Positions 30,550-37,380 of a stretch of 37,507 nucleotides of DNA are shown here, piece after piece; position 1 is the first letter of the stretch, and every line of letters starts with the position of its first letter. The stretch is taken from IMG/VR virus record IMGVR_UViG_3300040751_004487, positions 1-37,507 of that record; one strand, 5' to 3'. The notes beneath the pieces are model-generated. The model did not search any database, was not told where the DNA came from, and saw only the letters and a list, made by a program, of their open reading frames with translations. The position numbers and the translations under genes are program-made. Source of the stretch: a virus.

Positions 30550-31684
30550 GGCGATCTCTCAACTGATGTGTTTTGTAAATACGATTACTGCAGTTTCTTA
30601 CGCATTGTGGAACCGGATTGTCGCCTTTCATGCTGTTAGGTAACGTTTTAGTATACCATTCTGAGTTAATAATTTCAGATAATGGTGTATGGAATAGATT
30701 ATACTTTTTTAGATTGTTATTGTATTCATCTATGTATATGTCATTCCTATCCATATCAGGTTTATGCGTCGGGTCAACTCGACCTTGATAATGAGCATTG
30801 GCATGGAAACAACAAGGCAAAACTTGACCGTCAGGATTAACAACTATTTCGTTTCGAGGTTTTGCCCATCTACAAACGATTTCACTTGATAATTCCGCTA
30901 CTTGTTTAACCTGTGAAGGTTTAAGCTCGTGTATTTCTATCTTTTGCCCATCATTAACCTTTTCAGATGGAACATATGCGCCCATAACTCTTGGGTTAGT
31001 TAGTACTTTAGGATTTGCTGGTTCTAAATATTCTTTTTCGTTATTTACGTTATAAAAGTATCTTTTGTTATCAACTGTAGATTTTCCAGTAAACCTATCT
31101 GATATAACAAACTCGTGCCCTGTTGAACCTTTACTTTTTACTAATTCTAATATATCGTCTTTATAATCTTGGTTGTGTTTAAATAAAATAGTTTGAGATC
31201 TTGCGACGGCACGTGTCTGCGCAAAAATTGACATATTATCAAGTACTTTCTCTAAGCTTGTAAACCTTCTGTACTTTTCGTGCATTGCTTGGTCTATACC
31301 GTCAATATCAAATATAACTTCTAACCGCTCACCACCCATAACACCAAAGTCCCACCAAAAATCGGAACTACGGATACTTCCGTTTGTGTCAATTGAAATT
31401 TGAGTAAAAAAAGTATTATCTATAATATACTTAACGATATCATATATGTCTTTGTTCATCATTGGGTCGCCCCAAGTGCCACAAAGTTTAAACCTACTAA
31501 TATTTTTTAATTCTTTAGGAGGGAACGCGGTTTTAAATTCTTCAAGGCTCCATTGAACTAATGGTAACCAATCAACCTTTCCAAGACCGCCGCGTTGTTC
31601 TGTCCTGTGACATTGTGGGCATCCTGCGTTACAATAAGTAGACAAGTCCACAAATACACGTAGGCCATTAAGATCCCATAACAT
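30536..31684 (-). CDS. radical SAM/SPASM enzyme, 382 aa
   Basis: A 382-residue radical SAM protein. The cluster motif YCNAGCPQCHR has C18, C22 and C25. The C-terminal part has CRWAKPRNEIVVNPDGQVLPCC and, near the end, PQCVRNCSNR, the Cys pattern of a SPASM or twitch domain with auxiliary Fe-S clusters. SPASM enzymes often modify peptides or sugars. It lies directly downstream of the fibre cassette and upstream of glycosyltransferase and methyltransferase genes in the same direction. Confidence 0.9.
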   Translation of the reverse strand: MLWDLNGLRVFVDLSTYCNAGCPQCHRTEQRGGLGKVDWLPLVQWSLEEFKTAFPPKELKNISRFKLCGTWGDPMMNKDIYDIVKYIIDNTFFTQISIDTNGSIRSSDFWWDFGVMGGERLEVIFDIDGIDQAMHEKYRRFTSLEKVLDNMSIFAQTRAVARSQTILFKHNQDYKDDILELVKSKGSTGHEFVISDRFTGKSTVDNKRYFYNVNNEKEYLEPANPKVLTNPRVMGAYVPSEKVNDGQKIEIHELKPSQVKQVAELSSEIVCRWAKPRNEIVVNPDGQVLPCCFHANAHYQGRVDPTHKPDMDRNDIYIDEYNNNLKKYNLFHTPLSEIINSEWYTKTLPNSMKGDNPVPQCVRNCSNRIYKTHQLRDRHDAK

Positions 31685-31693
31685 AATATAATC

Positions 31694-32206
31694 CTATTGT
31701 AAAAGGAACAAAACAGATGCTGCTTCAAGCAAAGTTTTTGCTCGGCGTACTGCTTTCTTTTGATCGCTCGTTGCCTTCCTACCGAAGTCAGATTCCAATA
31801 TCCACATCTTAAATGCAAATACGTCATCTTTTATTTCGTTGTGTTCTATTAAAGTATCCCAGAATTTAGTGTGGTCTATATAATCAGACATACCTGATTC
31901 TGTTTTAACTTTGCTAGTAACTGACGTTAGATTGTGTTGCTTGACAAGGTCTGCTAACCTAAACTCAACCTCATCGTTTATTAATTTTGCGTGGGCTTTA
32001 GCACCAACCAAGTGATATTCTTTGGTTTGTTCCGCAAGTTTTTCGTCAGTCCAACCTTCAGATACCAATGCTTTAAAGTCGGGGTGTGCTTTATCAATTT
32101 TATATTTACGAATAGCGCCAGAATCGTCTTTCCATTCAACGCAAACTACTGCAAATGAATCACTCGTATAGTATGCCTGCTCAATCTTGCCAGCAAATAT
32201 TGCCAT
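31694..32206 (-). CDS. fibre-cassette partner protein A, 170 aa
   Basis: A 170-residue protein with an N-terminal beta part (VVCVEWKDDSGAIRKYKID) and a helical C-terminal half containing FWDTLIEHNEIKDDVFAFKMWILE and ATSDQKKAVRRAKTLLEA. The C-terminal half is clearly paralogous to the 188-aa protein at 33435-34001 (KxxxxFxFKxWxLExD and ATSxQKK). Both follow a fibre-type gene, so they are probably fibre-associated or chaperone proteins. Confidence 0.75.
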   Translation of the reverse strand: MAIFAGKIEQAYYTSDSFAVVCVEWKDDSGAIRKYKIDKAHPDFKALVSEGWTDEKLAEQTKEYHLVGAKAHAKLINDEVEFRLADLVKQHNLTSVTSKVKTESGMSDYIDHTKFWDTLIEHNEIKDDVFAFKMWILESDFGRKATSDQKKAVRRAKTLLEAASVLFLLQ

Positions 32207-32221
32207 TATATAAACTCCTAA

Positions 32222-33205
32222 TTATGTAAGACTTACTTTAAGCGCGTATGATCTCTTAATTGTTTTTGAACCTGACGGAACATTTTGCGCATAATAAGTA
32301 TCTGCAATTTGTTGTGTTCTTCTTAATGAAGTTGCGTAAACTTCATCTTCCATTACTTCGCCCATTGTTGTACCAGCTGGGCTACCAGCGAGGTCTTCAA
32401 GTTGATATCTAATTCTACTTCCCGCCAATCCTGAAGCTGCGTGATTCATATGAGCTGTAAGCATAGTATTAAATGACGATGCATCATATTCACGTACTTC
32501 AAAATTTACTCCTGTACCTATTCCAAATAATGGGAAAGGATGCGCTTTCGTTGAAGTATTCTTTTTATATAAGTAATACGATGTATCTTGAATTACCTGA
32601 GACTGTGCTTCTGGCAAATTACCGCTAGCAAAGTCTGCGATGTTTGCCTGCGTGTCCGTAAACACAGCTTGAGAATTATCAACAATTGTGAAGCCTGAAA
32701 TAGCAGCAGTATCTTGATAGATAGCGTATAGACCTCCGCCACTAAGATTACCTGAACCAGTTGGTGATACGAGTGTTGAAATGGCAGGAACGATAAATGT
32801 GTCGTAAAAATCATCAACCGACATTGCTTGAATATCGCCATCGTCATTAATATACAATGGCATCTCAATTTCAGGATTTGTTAACGCCGCATTATACGCA
32901 TTCTTAGCGCCTGCACCTTGTACTGTCTGAGAAATATTATCCCAAGTGATTTCAGTCTCTATAATTGCAGCAGGTGAAGCGGGAAAGGAAACATTTGTTG
33001 ACGATGCTGCGCCAGCTTTATAGTAAGTGTTAATCATGGCATTAAGATTGCCATCACTTGCTACAACAGACAGTGTAACAGATTGACCTGAATCTGTCGC
33101 CCAAGCATGAACAGCCTGCTCTTGGATTGCAACTATCTCAGCAGCAGTCATCCCTTCTAGCTCATTCGATGCGTTGAGCTTAAGGACATTAGTACGGACC
33201 GCCAT
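32222..33205 (-). CDS. putative fibre/adhesin protein, 327 aa
   Basis: A 327-residue Ala/Ser/Thr-rich protein beginning MAVRTNVLKLNASNELEGM. It is paralogous to the first ~330 residues of the 660-aa protein at 34014-35996: an opening MAxRTxVL, then AGxxxxxxVSF, then DDFYDTF (compare KQDFFDTF), AISGFTIV, and a conserved C-terminal pattern RTQQIADTYYAQNVPSGSKTI. It lacks the extra C-terminal domains of its paralogue. Probably a tail or capsid fibre component (inference). It abuts the 62-aa gene and overlaps it by one base. Confidence 0.72.
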   Translation of the reverse strand: MAVRTNVLKLNASNELEGMTAAEIVAIQEQAVHAWATDSGQSVTLSVVASDGNLNAMINTYYKAGAASSTNVSFPASPAAIIETEITWDNISQTVQGAGAKNAYNAALTNPEIEMPLYINDDGDIQAMSVDDFYDTFIVPAISTLVSPTGSGNLSGGGLYAIYQDTAAISGFTIVDNSQAVFTDTQANIADFASGNLPEAQSQVIQDTSYYLYKKNTSTKAHPFPLFGIGTGVNFEVREYDASSFNTMLTAHMNHAASGLAGSRIRYQLEDLAGSPAGTTMGEVMEDEVYATSLRRTQQIADTYYAQNVPSGSKTIKRSYALKVSLT

Positions 33206-33393
33206 TAGCTTCGGTCCTCTGCTCCATAGATTTCCTTAACAACAGTTCCCGCATTGTCTTTGATGACAAGCTTATTATTACGGGATACAAGATCGTCATT
33301 AATAGAGTTACTTGTTGTTGTATCTACATCTGCAATATTCTGCAAATGTTTATCGTTGCTGATTACAATATCAGCGGCTACTTTAATTGGCAT
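33205..33393 (-). CDS. small fibre-cassette protein, 62 aa
   Basis: A 62-residue member of a four-gene family (also 36006, 36188, 36394): opening M-x-[IL]-K-[VI], a middle x-N/D-x-x-L, and a C-terminal NAGTxVKxIYGAE-type beta hairpin. The MAIKxxGxxV opening is common in short phage tail proteins. It is the first gene behind the late box at 33432-33439. Confidence 0.72.
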   Translation of the reverse strand: MPIKVAADIVISNDKHLQNIADVDTTTSNSINDDLVSRNNKLVIKDNAGTVVKEIYGAEDRS

Positions 33394-33431
33394 CTTTATC
33401 TCCTATCAGACGGTTATAAAGTTATTGTTTC

Positions 33432-33439
33432 TATTTATG
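33432..33439 (-). promoter_or_regulatory. late promoter box before 62-aa fibre gene
   Basis: CATAAATA on the minus strand overlaps the TAA stop of the 188-aa gene (33435-33437) and lies 39 bases before the 62-aa gene. It fits NATAAATA. Confidence 0.55.
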
Positions 33440-34001
33440 AGATTATCTCGTTGAATTTCGCAACACAGTCAAATAAGGTTGTCTGTTGTCGTAATTCTTT
33501 TTTCTGTTCTGATGTTGCATCTTTAATTACATCCTGTTCAAGTGCCCATAATTTAAACTTAAAGATCTCATCTTTATCTTCATTTGAACTAAAGATTTTT
33601 TCCCAAGTTGAGGTATCCACTTCCTTTGTTACCGCAGATAATGTTTGGTCAACTTTGAGTTTTGTCGCATCAACTTCAGATAACCTATCGTTAAGTTCTT
33701 TAACCTTTGATGCTACTTTGCGTTCAATTGCTTCTTCTGCAAGTTCAGCCGCAGCTTTACGAATATTCGCATTGACCACTTTACTTGCTTGTCGCTTATA
33801 TACTTCAGTGTGTTTAATCAATACCTCTTCATTAACGCCGCTTTCAATAAGATCTTTATAATCAGAATTATTTAAGTCGGCAGGAATTGAGTGAATTCGA
33901 AGCTTTCCGTCTGCAGGATTAACCCAATCAATGTGTATTGTTGAATGAGAGCTATCTTCATATCTTGACGATAGCATATTGTCTATGATTACATTTGTCA
34001 T
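33435..34001 (-). CDS. fibre-cassette partner protein B, 188 aa
   Basis: A 188-residue protein with an N-terminal beta part (STIHIDWVNPADGKLRIHSIP), a long central coiled-coil-like helix (VNANIRKAAAELAEEAIERK, about 85-115) and the family C-terminus FKFKLWALEQDVIKDATSEQKKEL. It is paralogous to the 170-aa protein A and follows the 660-aa fibre gene. The long helix may trimerise or bind the fibre. Confidence 0.75.
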   Translation of the reverse strand: MTNVIIDNMLSSRYEDSSHSTIHIDWVNPADGKLRIHSIPADLNNSDYKDLIESGVNEEVLIKHTEVYKRQASKVVNANIRKAAAELAEEAIERKVASKVKELNDRLSEVDATKLKVDQTLSAVTKEVDTSTWEKIFSSNEDKDEIFKFKLWALEQDVIKDATSEQKKELRQQTTLFDCVAKFNEIIS

Positions 34002-34013
34002 TTAATTCTCCTA

Positions 34014-35996
34014 TTATGCTCCGCCTTCATATGCGTTTGAATAATATCCGGTTGCGAGTATTCCTGGTATTGTTTGAGTTACTGCATAAGAGCGGCCGCT
34101 CGTTGGTGTACTAGCTCTTGTGTATGTATATCCGTCAGAGCCGGTAATTGACGTAGGTGTGGCACCTTCAGTTGCATAACCGTCTTGTTCGTGTACTAAA
34201 ATGTCATTCCAATAAACTGATATTTTCCAGTTATTTGTTGATTCCAAACCTACGATCCAGCGATATTCTGGTGATGTTGCGCTATATTGGTTACTTGTAA
34301 CTTGGTCACTGCCCGTCGCACTTTCTGATATATCAAGTTTCATTACGACAATACGAGTTCCATACGAATTGGAACCGCCGTTATCCGAAAAGAAAAACGA
34401 TCTACTTGTATTTAATTGAACCCACGTGTTGTAAGCGGTTGGCGAAGGCGTCGGACTAGTAAAGCTTCCTGAGTCAAACGAATAAATTGATGCTCTTACA
34501 TAATAAGTTTTAGTTGGGGAAGGCGCATTGCTATTCCAATCTAAGTGACCAGTGGCACTATATTGCGGGAATCTGTCAGAATCATAATCTTCAATTGTAC
34601 CGCTTGAGTTAACTCTCCAACCCATAAGAATAGAGCCATCTGTTAAAGGAAGCGATGTGCCAGTTTCTGGGGATCCAGTTGTACCTTCAAGACTAACGGT
34701 TTCAAATGTGTTTGTACTCGTATCGTTAATTGTAACAGAAACACTTGAGCCGCCGGCGGTAAACGTTGCCGTTTCAGTACCTTCAGTTACGCCATCATTC
34801 GCCAAGGTAATTTGAGTAGTCCCAGATGCTGATGCTGCACTACCTGTTGTTGTAATATTACCAGTCAAAGATCCAGCTGATATATCTCCCGCGCTAATTC
34901 CAGTAATTGCGTAAGATACATTTCCTGGCGCCACGTTTGCGGTTGTAATTGTAAAGGTTATAGTTCCGCCTTCGTTTACAGATGAAACGTCTGCGCTTGC
35001 CGTATAAGACGCCGCAGTAGTAACCCCAAGTTTGTATGAATTTAAGATTGCAACGGCACCGTTTGGAAATTCTTGCGTACGATAGTCATCAATAGTTGCA
35101 AGATATTGAGTATACCCATCGGCAGAAGAACCTGACAAATAAGTATCGTTAATATTCGTTCCTTTTTGGTTTGAAACAGATGTACTCATTTCGTGTGTAA
35201 TTGAATAGCCTGTTAAACCAAAAGATGCACTTTGGATATATTCATCAACCATTGTTTCAAACGTAGCAGTCGTATATACCTGAACACCACTACCATCTGC
35301 TAGCAAGAATAAAGGCATTTGATATGTTGGCTTTGATGTTTGTTGAATCCTGTGAAGATAATAACTGTTAACTGTTTCGGGCTGATCTTGCGCTTCTTCA
35401 ATACCGTTTGCGGTATATAGTGAGGCATCAGCACGAGTGTCAATAAAAATTGGATTTGTTGATACGATAGTAGTTCCAGGATTGCCTGAAATAGAAGCAT
35501 TGTTTGTTAAAACGGTATAAGTACCTGATGCCAATTTATTAACACTACCTGTGCCAACCAAACCGTTTGTAATAGTATATCCAATGAACGTATCAAAGAA
35601 ATCTTGTTTTGTCATTGATTTAATTGTCTTTGTAGCACCGTCCCAATAAATTGGAAACGCTGTTCCTGTCCCATTTTCATCAGGTTCAGTTGCAGACGTT
35701 GTAGTTATTCTAGATTTTGATACGTGGTCAAACGTAGTATCAATTGCCGAGATATCCGGAGTATCAGCTTCAGAAGCGAATGATACTGCACCATTAAAAA
35801 CCGCGGTTCCTGCTTGATACCTACGGTCTGTCATTGTTGGCGAAAGGTTACCACCAGATGATACATACGTTAAAGTTTCGACTGGATTTTCCTGGTAAAA
35901 ATATGCTGCGAGGTGCCTGACCTCGTCAAGTTGCGCCGCAGACATAATCCTCAAATTACCGCCAGTTTCGTATAGTACTGTAGTTCGTATTGCCAT
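34014..35996 (-). CDS. putative fibre/adhesin with Calx-beta-like domain, 660 aa
   Basis: A 660-residue Ser/Thr/Gly-rich protein. The first ~330 residues are paralogous to the 327-aa gene. About 335-430 resembles a Calx-beta or similar beta-sandwich repeat (SADVSSVNEGGTITFTITT; NDGVTEGTETATFT). The last ~225 residues form a receptor-tip-like region (PETGTSLPLTDGSILMGWRVN; YRWIVGLESTNNWKISVYW), which may carry the host-binding site. No cleavage or catalytic motif seen. It probably forms a tail or head fibre. It lies behind the 60-aa gene and is followed by partner protein B. Confidence 0.78.
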   Translation of the reverse strand: MAIRTTVLYETGGNLRIMSAAQLDEVRHLAAYFYQENPVETLTYVSSGGNLSPTMTDRRYQAGTAVFNGAVSFASEADTPDISAIDTTFDHVSKSRITTTSATEPDENGTGTAFPIYWDGATKTIKSMTKQDFFDTFIGYTITNGLVGTGSVNKLASGTYTVLTNNASISGNPGTTIVSTNPIFIDTRADASLYTANGIEEAQDQPETVNSYYLHRIQQTSKPTYQMPLFLLADGSGVQVYTTATFETMVDEYIQSASFGLTGYSITHEMSTSVSNQKGTNINDTYLSGSSADGYTQYLATIDDYRTQEFPNGAVAILNSYKLGVTTAASYTASADVSSVNEGGTITFTITTANVAPGNVSYAITGISAGDISAGSLTGNITTTGSAASASGTTQITLANDGVTEGTETATFTAGGSSVSVTINDTSTNTFETVSLEGTTGSPETGTSLPLTDGSILMGWRVNSSGTIEDYDSDRFPQYSATGHLDWNSNAPSPTKTYYVRASIYSFDSGSFTSPTPSPTAYNTWVQLNTSRSFFFSDNGGSNSYGTRIVVMKLDISESATGSDQVTSNQYSATSPEYRWIVGLESTNNWKISVYWNDILVHEQDGYATEGATPTSITGSDGYTYTRASTPTSGRSYAVTQTIPGILATGYYSNAYEGGA

Positions 35997-36005
35997 TATA
36001 TTATC

Positions 36006-36188
36006 CTACGGGTTTGCAAAGTAAATTGTTTTGATTGCAGTTCCTGCTGAGTTGTAAACTGTAAATGTATGGTTTTCAGCTCTCATTACATCAATCATTC
36101 TTTGCACAATATTTGAGTCATACCCATTAATTCCACGCAGTTGATAATCATTTTCAAATACAACACCGCCGCCTACTTTAATAGCCAT
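36006..36188 (-). CDS. small fibre-cassette protein, 60 aa
   Basis: A 60-residue protein, MAIKVGGGVVFEND...YNSAGTAIKTIYFANP, of the four-member family described at 33205. It abuts the 68-aa gene (1-base overlap) and lies nine bases ahead of the 660-aa gene. Confidence 0.72.
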   Translation of the reverse strand: MAIKVGGGVVFENDYQLRGINGYDSNIVQRMIDVMRAENHTFTVYNSAGTAIKTIYFANP

Positions 36189-36394
36189 TATGCGCCTCCT
36201 GGATCTGTGTTTGCACCGTAGAAAGTACCAAAGTTTGTACTGCCAGAATTTGTAATTGTAAACCCATGGTTTTGGCTACGTACTGCATCTAAAAATACTG
36301 CTTCAGTATTTGCGTCTATGCTTGCAACATTAATAAGATTTGTGTTTGCGTTATCGCTCTCGACAACAATCGTTCCATTAATTTTAAGAGACAT
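36188..36394 (-). CDS. small fibre-cassette protein, 68 aa
   Basis: A 68-residue protein beginning MSLKINGTIVVESD, with ITNSGSTNFGTFYGAN near the end, the third member of the small family. Its start shares one base with the stop of the 58-aa gene (TAATG). Confidence 0.72.
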   Translation of the reverse strand: MSLKINGTIVVESDNANTNLINVASIDANTEAVFLDAVRSQNHGFTITNSGSTNFGTFYGANTDPGGA

Positions 36395-36570
36395 TAACCT
36401 GCCCCATAATATACATGGATTGGATTTCCGCTGGAATCTTGGATTTCAAGAAAATCATTATCTTCTCGAAGGGCATAACGCAAAATTTCTTTTACGTCAT
36501 CATCAGCTGATCTAATCTTAAGTTCTCTTGCGTCGGTGATAACGTCTACACCGCTCAATTGAATCGCCAT
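36394..36570 (-). CDS. small fibre-cassette protein, 58 aa
   Basis: A 58-residue gene, below common length cut-offs but well supported: AGGAGGAGA lies upstream of the ATG at 36570. The protein begins MAIQLSGVDVITDA and ends IQDSSGNPIHVYYGAG, matching the other three small family members. It is the first gene after the palindromic late promoter at 36610-36621. Confidence 0.75.
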   Translation of the reverse strand: MAIQLSGVDVITDARELKIRSADDDVKEILRYALREDNDFLEIQDSSGNPIHVYYGAG

Positions 36571-36609
36571 TTTCGTCTCCTCCTGTAAATTTGACTAAGC
36601 GTTATAGTT

Positions 36610-36621
36610 TATTTATAAATA
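36610..36621. promoter_or_regulatory. palindromic divergent late promoter
   Basis: TATTTATAAATA is a perfect 12-base palindrome. It holds TATAAATA on the plus strand (36614-36621) and on the minus strand (36617 down to 36610). Plus-strand use would drive the EF-hand gene at 36673. Minus-strand use would drive the fibre genes from 36570. Confidence 0.75.
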
Positions 36622-36672
36622 AAATCGTGAGTTCTTTGGCATGATATGATTTTTAATATAAAGGAGACAATT

Positions 36673-36984
36673 ATGTCTGAAGAAAAAGGCTATCATGCCG
36701 CAGATGTCAACGGCGACGGAGTTGTAGACGACATCGAAAGAGATATGTTTTTAGAATTTAAACGAAAAGAATTAGAAGACAAAGATGCGCAACGCGATGC
36801 TATGAGAAATATGACATGGTTCGCATTGATGGGTATGCTATTATATCCGTTTGCCATTGTCTTAACATCATATTTAGGATTAGACCAAGCTGCTAATATT
36901 GTTGGCGATATTGCTCCAACATACTTTGTTGCTATTTCAGCTTTGGTTGCTGCATTCTTTGGTGCTGACGCAATCCGCAAGTAA
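36673..36984 (+). CDS. EF-hand small membrane protein, possible holin, 103 aa
   Basis: A 103-residue protein. Residues 11-22, DVNGDGVVDDIE, form a complete EF-hand calcium loop (D1, N3, D5, G6, D9, E12). A charged helix follows, then two hydrophobic segments (about 43-63 and 70-100). The start at 36673 has AAGGAG seven to eight bases upstream; an in-frame ATG at 36646 is not supported. EF-hand plus membrane segments recurs in small phage proteins of this size, and some are suspected holins. The only full plus-strand gene here, with its own late promoter and a terminator after it. Confidence 0.82.
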   Translation: MSEEKGYHAADVNGDGVVDDIERDMFLEFKRKELEDKDAQRDAMRNMTWFALMGMLLYPFAIVLTSYLGLDQAANIVGDIAPTYFVAISALVAAFFGADAIRK

Positions 36985-36992
36985 ATAAATCA

Positions 36993-37022
36993 AAAGGGAG
37001 GCCTTCCTAGGTGCCTCCCTTT
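36993..37022. terminator. terminator after EF-hand gene
   Basis: Perfect 10-bp inverted repeat (AAAGGGAGGC 36993-37002; GCCTCCCTTT 37013-37022) with a 10-base loop. The arms carry A and T runs on both sides, so it can act in either direction. Confidence 0.85.
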
Positions 37023-37115
37023 CTATCTCCACCGTCCACGCCGGAAGCCCACGCCCCACTCTAAGCTGAGGGTACTTACCATTCCAAAAGCTGCAGCCTT
37101 ATGGATGGATTTTCT
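37023..37115. other. spacer before tRNA-Pro
   Basis: This 93-base spacer holds no gene. It is more GC-rich than the surrounding DNA. No RNA family is recognised. Confidence 0.3.
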
Positions 37116-37192
37116 TGGTCGGAGTAGTAGGATTCGAACCTACGACCTCTGCATCCCAAATGCAGCGCACTACCAGGCTGTGCTATACTCCG
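37116..37192 (-). tRNA. tRNA-Pro (anticodon TGG), CCA encoded
   Basis: A 77-nt cloverleaf on the minus strand: acceptor stem CGGAGTA/TACTCCG, discriminator A and encoded CCA (37116-37118). The anticodon arm is CTGCA-TTTGGGA-TGCAG, with TGG at positions 34-36. The T-loop TTCGAAT is present. C1-G72 and A73 are the bacterial proline identity elements. It reads CCN proline codons. Confidence 0.95.
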
Positions 37193-37292
37193 CAGTATAA
37201 ACGTATAGGCTCCTACTGAAAGTGCTATACAAACTCACCTACACTTTATTTAACTTGCTCGCCTGTCAGGCGTTATGGGCTTAACCGCAATT
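37193..37292. other. spacer between tRNAs with inverted repeats
   Basis: No gene. It contains GTATAG/CTATAC (37203-37208 and 37225-37230) and CGCCTG-T-CAGGCG (37260-37272), which can fold. Possibly processing or small RNA structure. Confidence 0.35.
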
Positions 37293-37380
37293 TGGCATCG
37301 GTTGAGGGATTCGAACCCCCTGATTATTTCTAATCCTGGTTTTGGAGACCAGTGTGCCACTCCAACTGCACCGAACCGAC
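37293..37380 (-). tRNA. tRNA-Trp-like (anticodon CCA) with a long variable arm
   Basis: An 88-nt cloverleaf: acceptor GTCGGTT/AACCGAT (G1-U72 wobble), D-stem GTGC/GCAC, anticodon arm CTGGT-CTCCAAA-ACCAG with CCA, T-arm GGGGG-TTCGAAT-CCCTC, discriminator G and encoded CCA (37293-37295). The anticodon loop and G73 match tRNA-Trp. The variable region is 15 bases, with a 5-bp stem GATTA/TAATC capped by a GAAA tetraloop, a class II-type arm. Position 8 reads C rather than the usual T. Confidence 0.85.

Noticed and set aside
33346-33861. Long open frame on the plus strand opposite the 188-aa fibre partner gene
   Set aside because: Ser/Leu-rich, no ribosome binding site, and fully antisense to a well supported gene.
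36646-36672. Upstream ATG for the EF-hand protein
   Set aside because: The region contains the Shine-Dalgarno for the ATG at 36673 and no binding site ahead of 36646.
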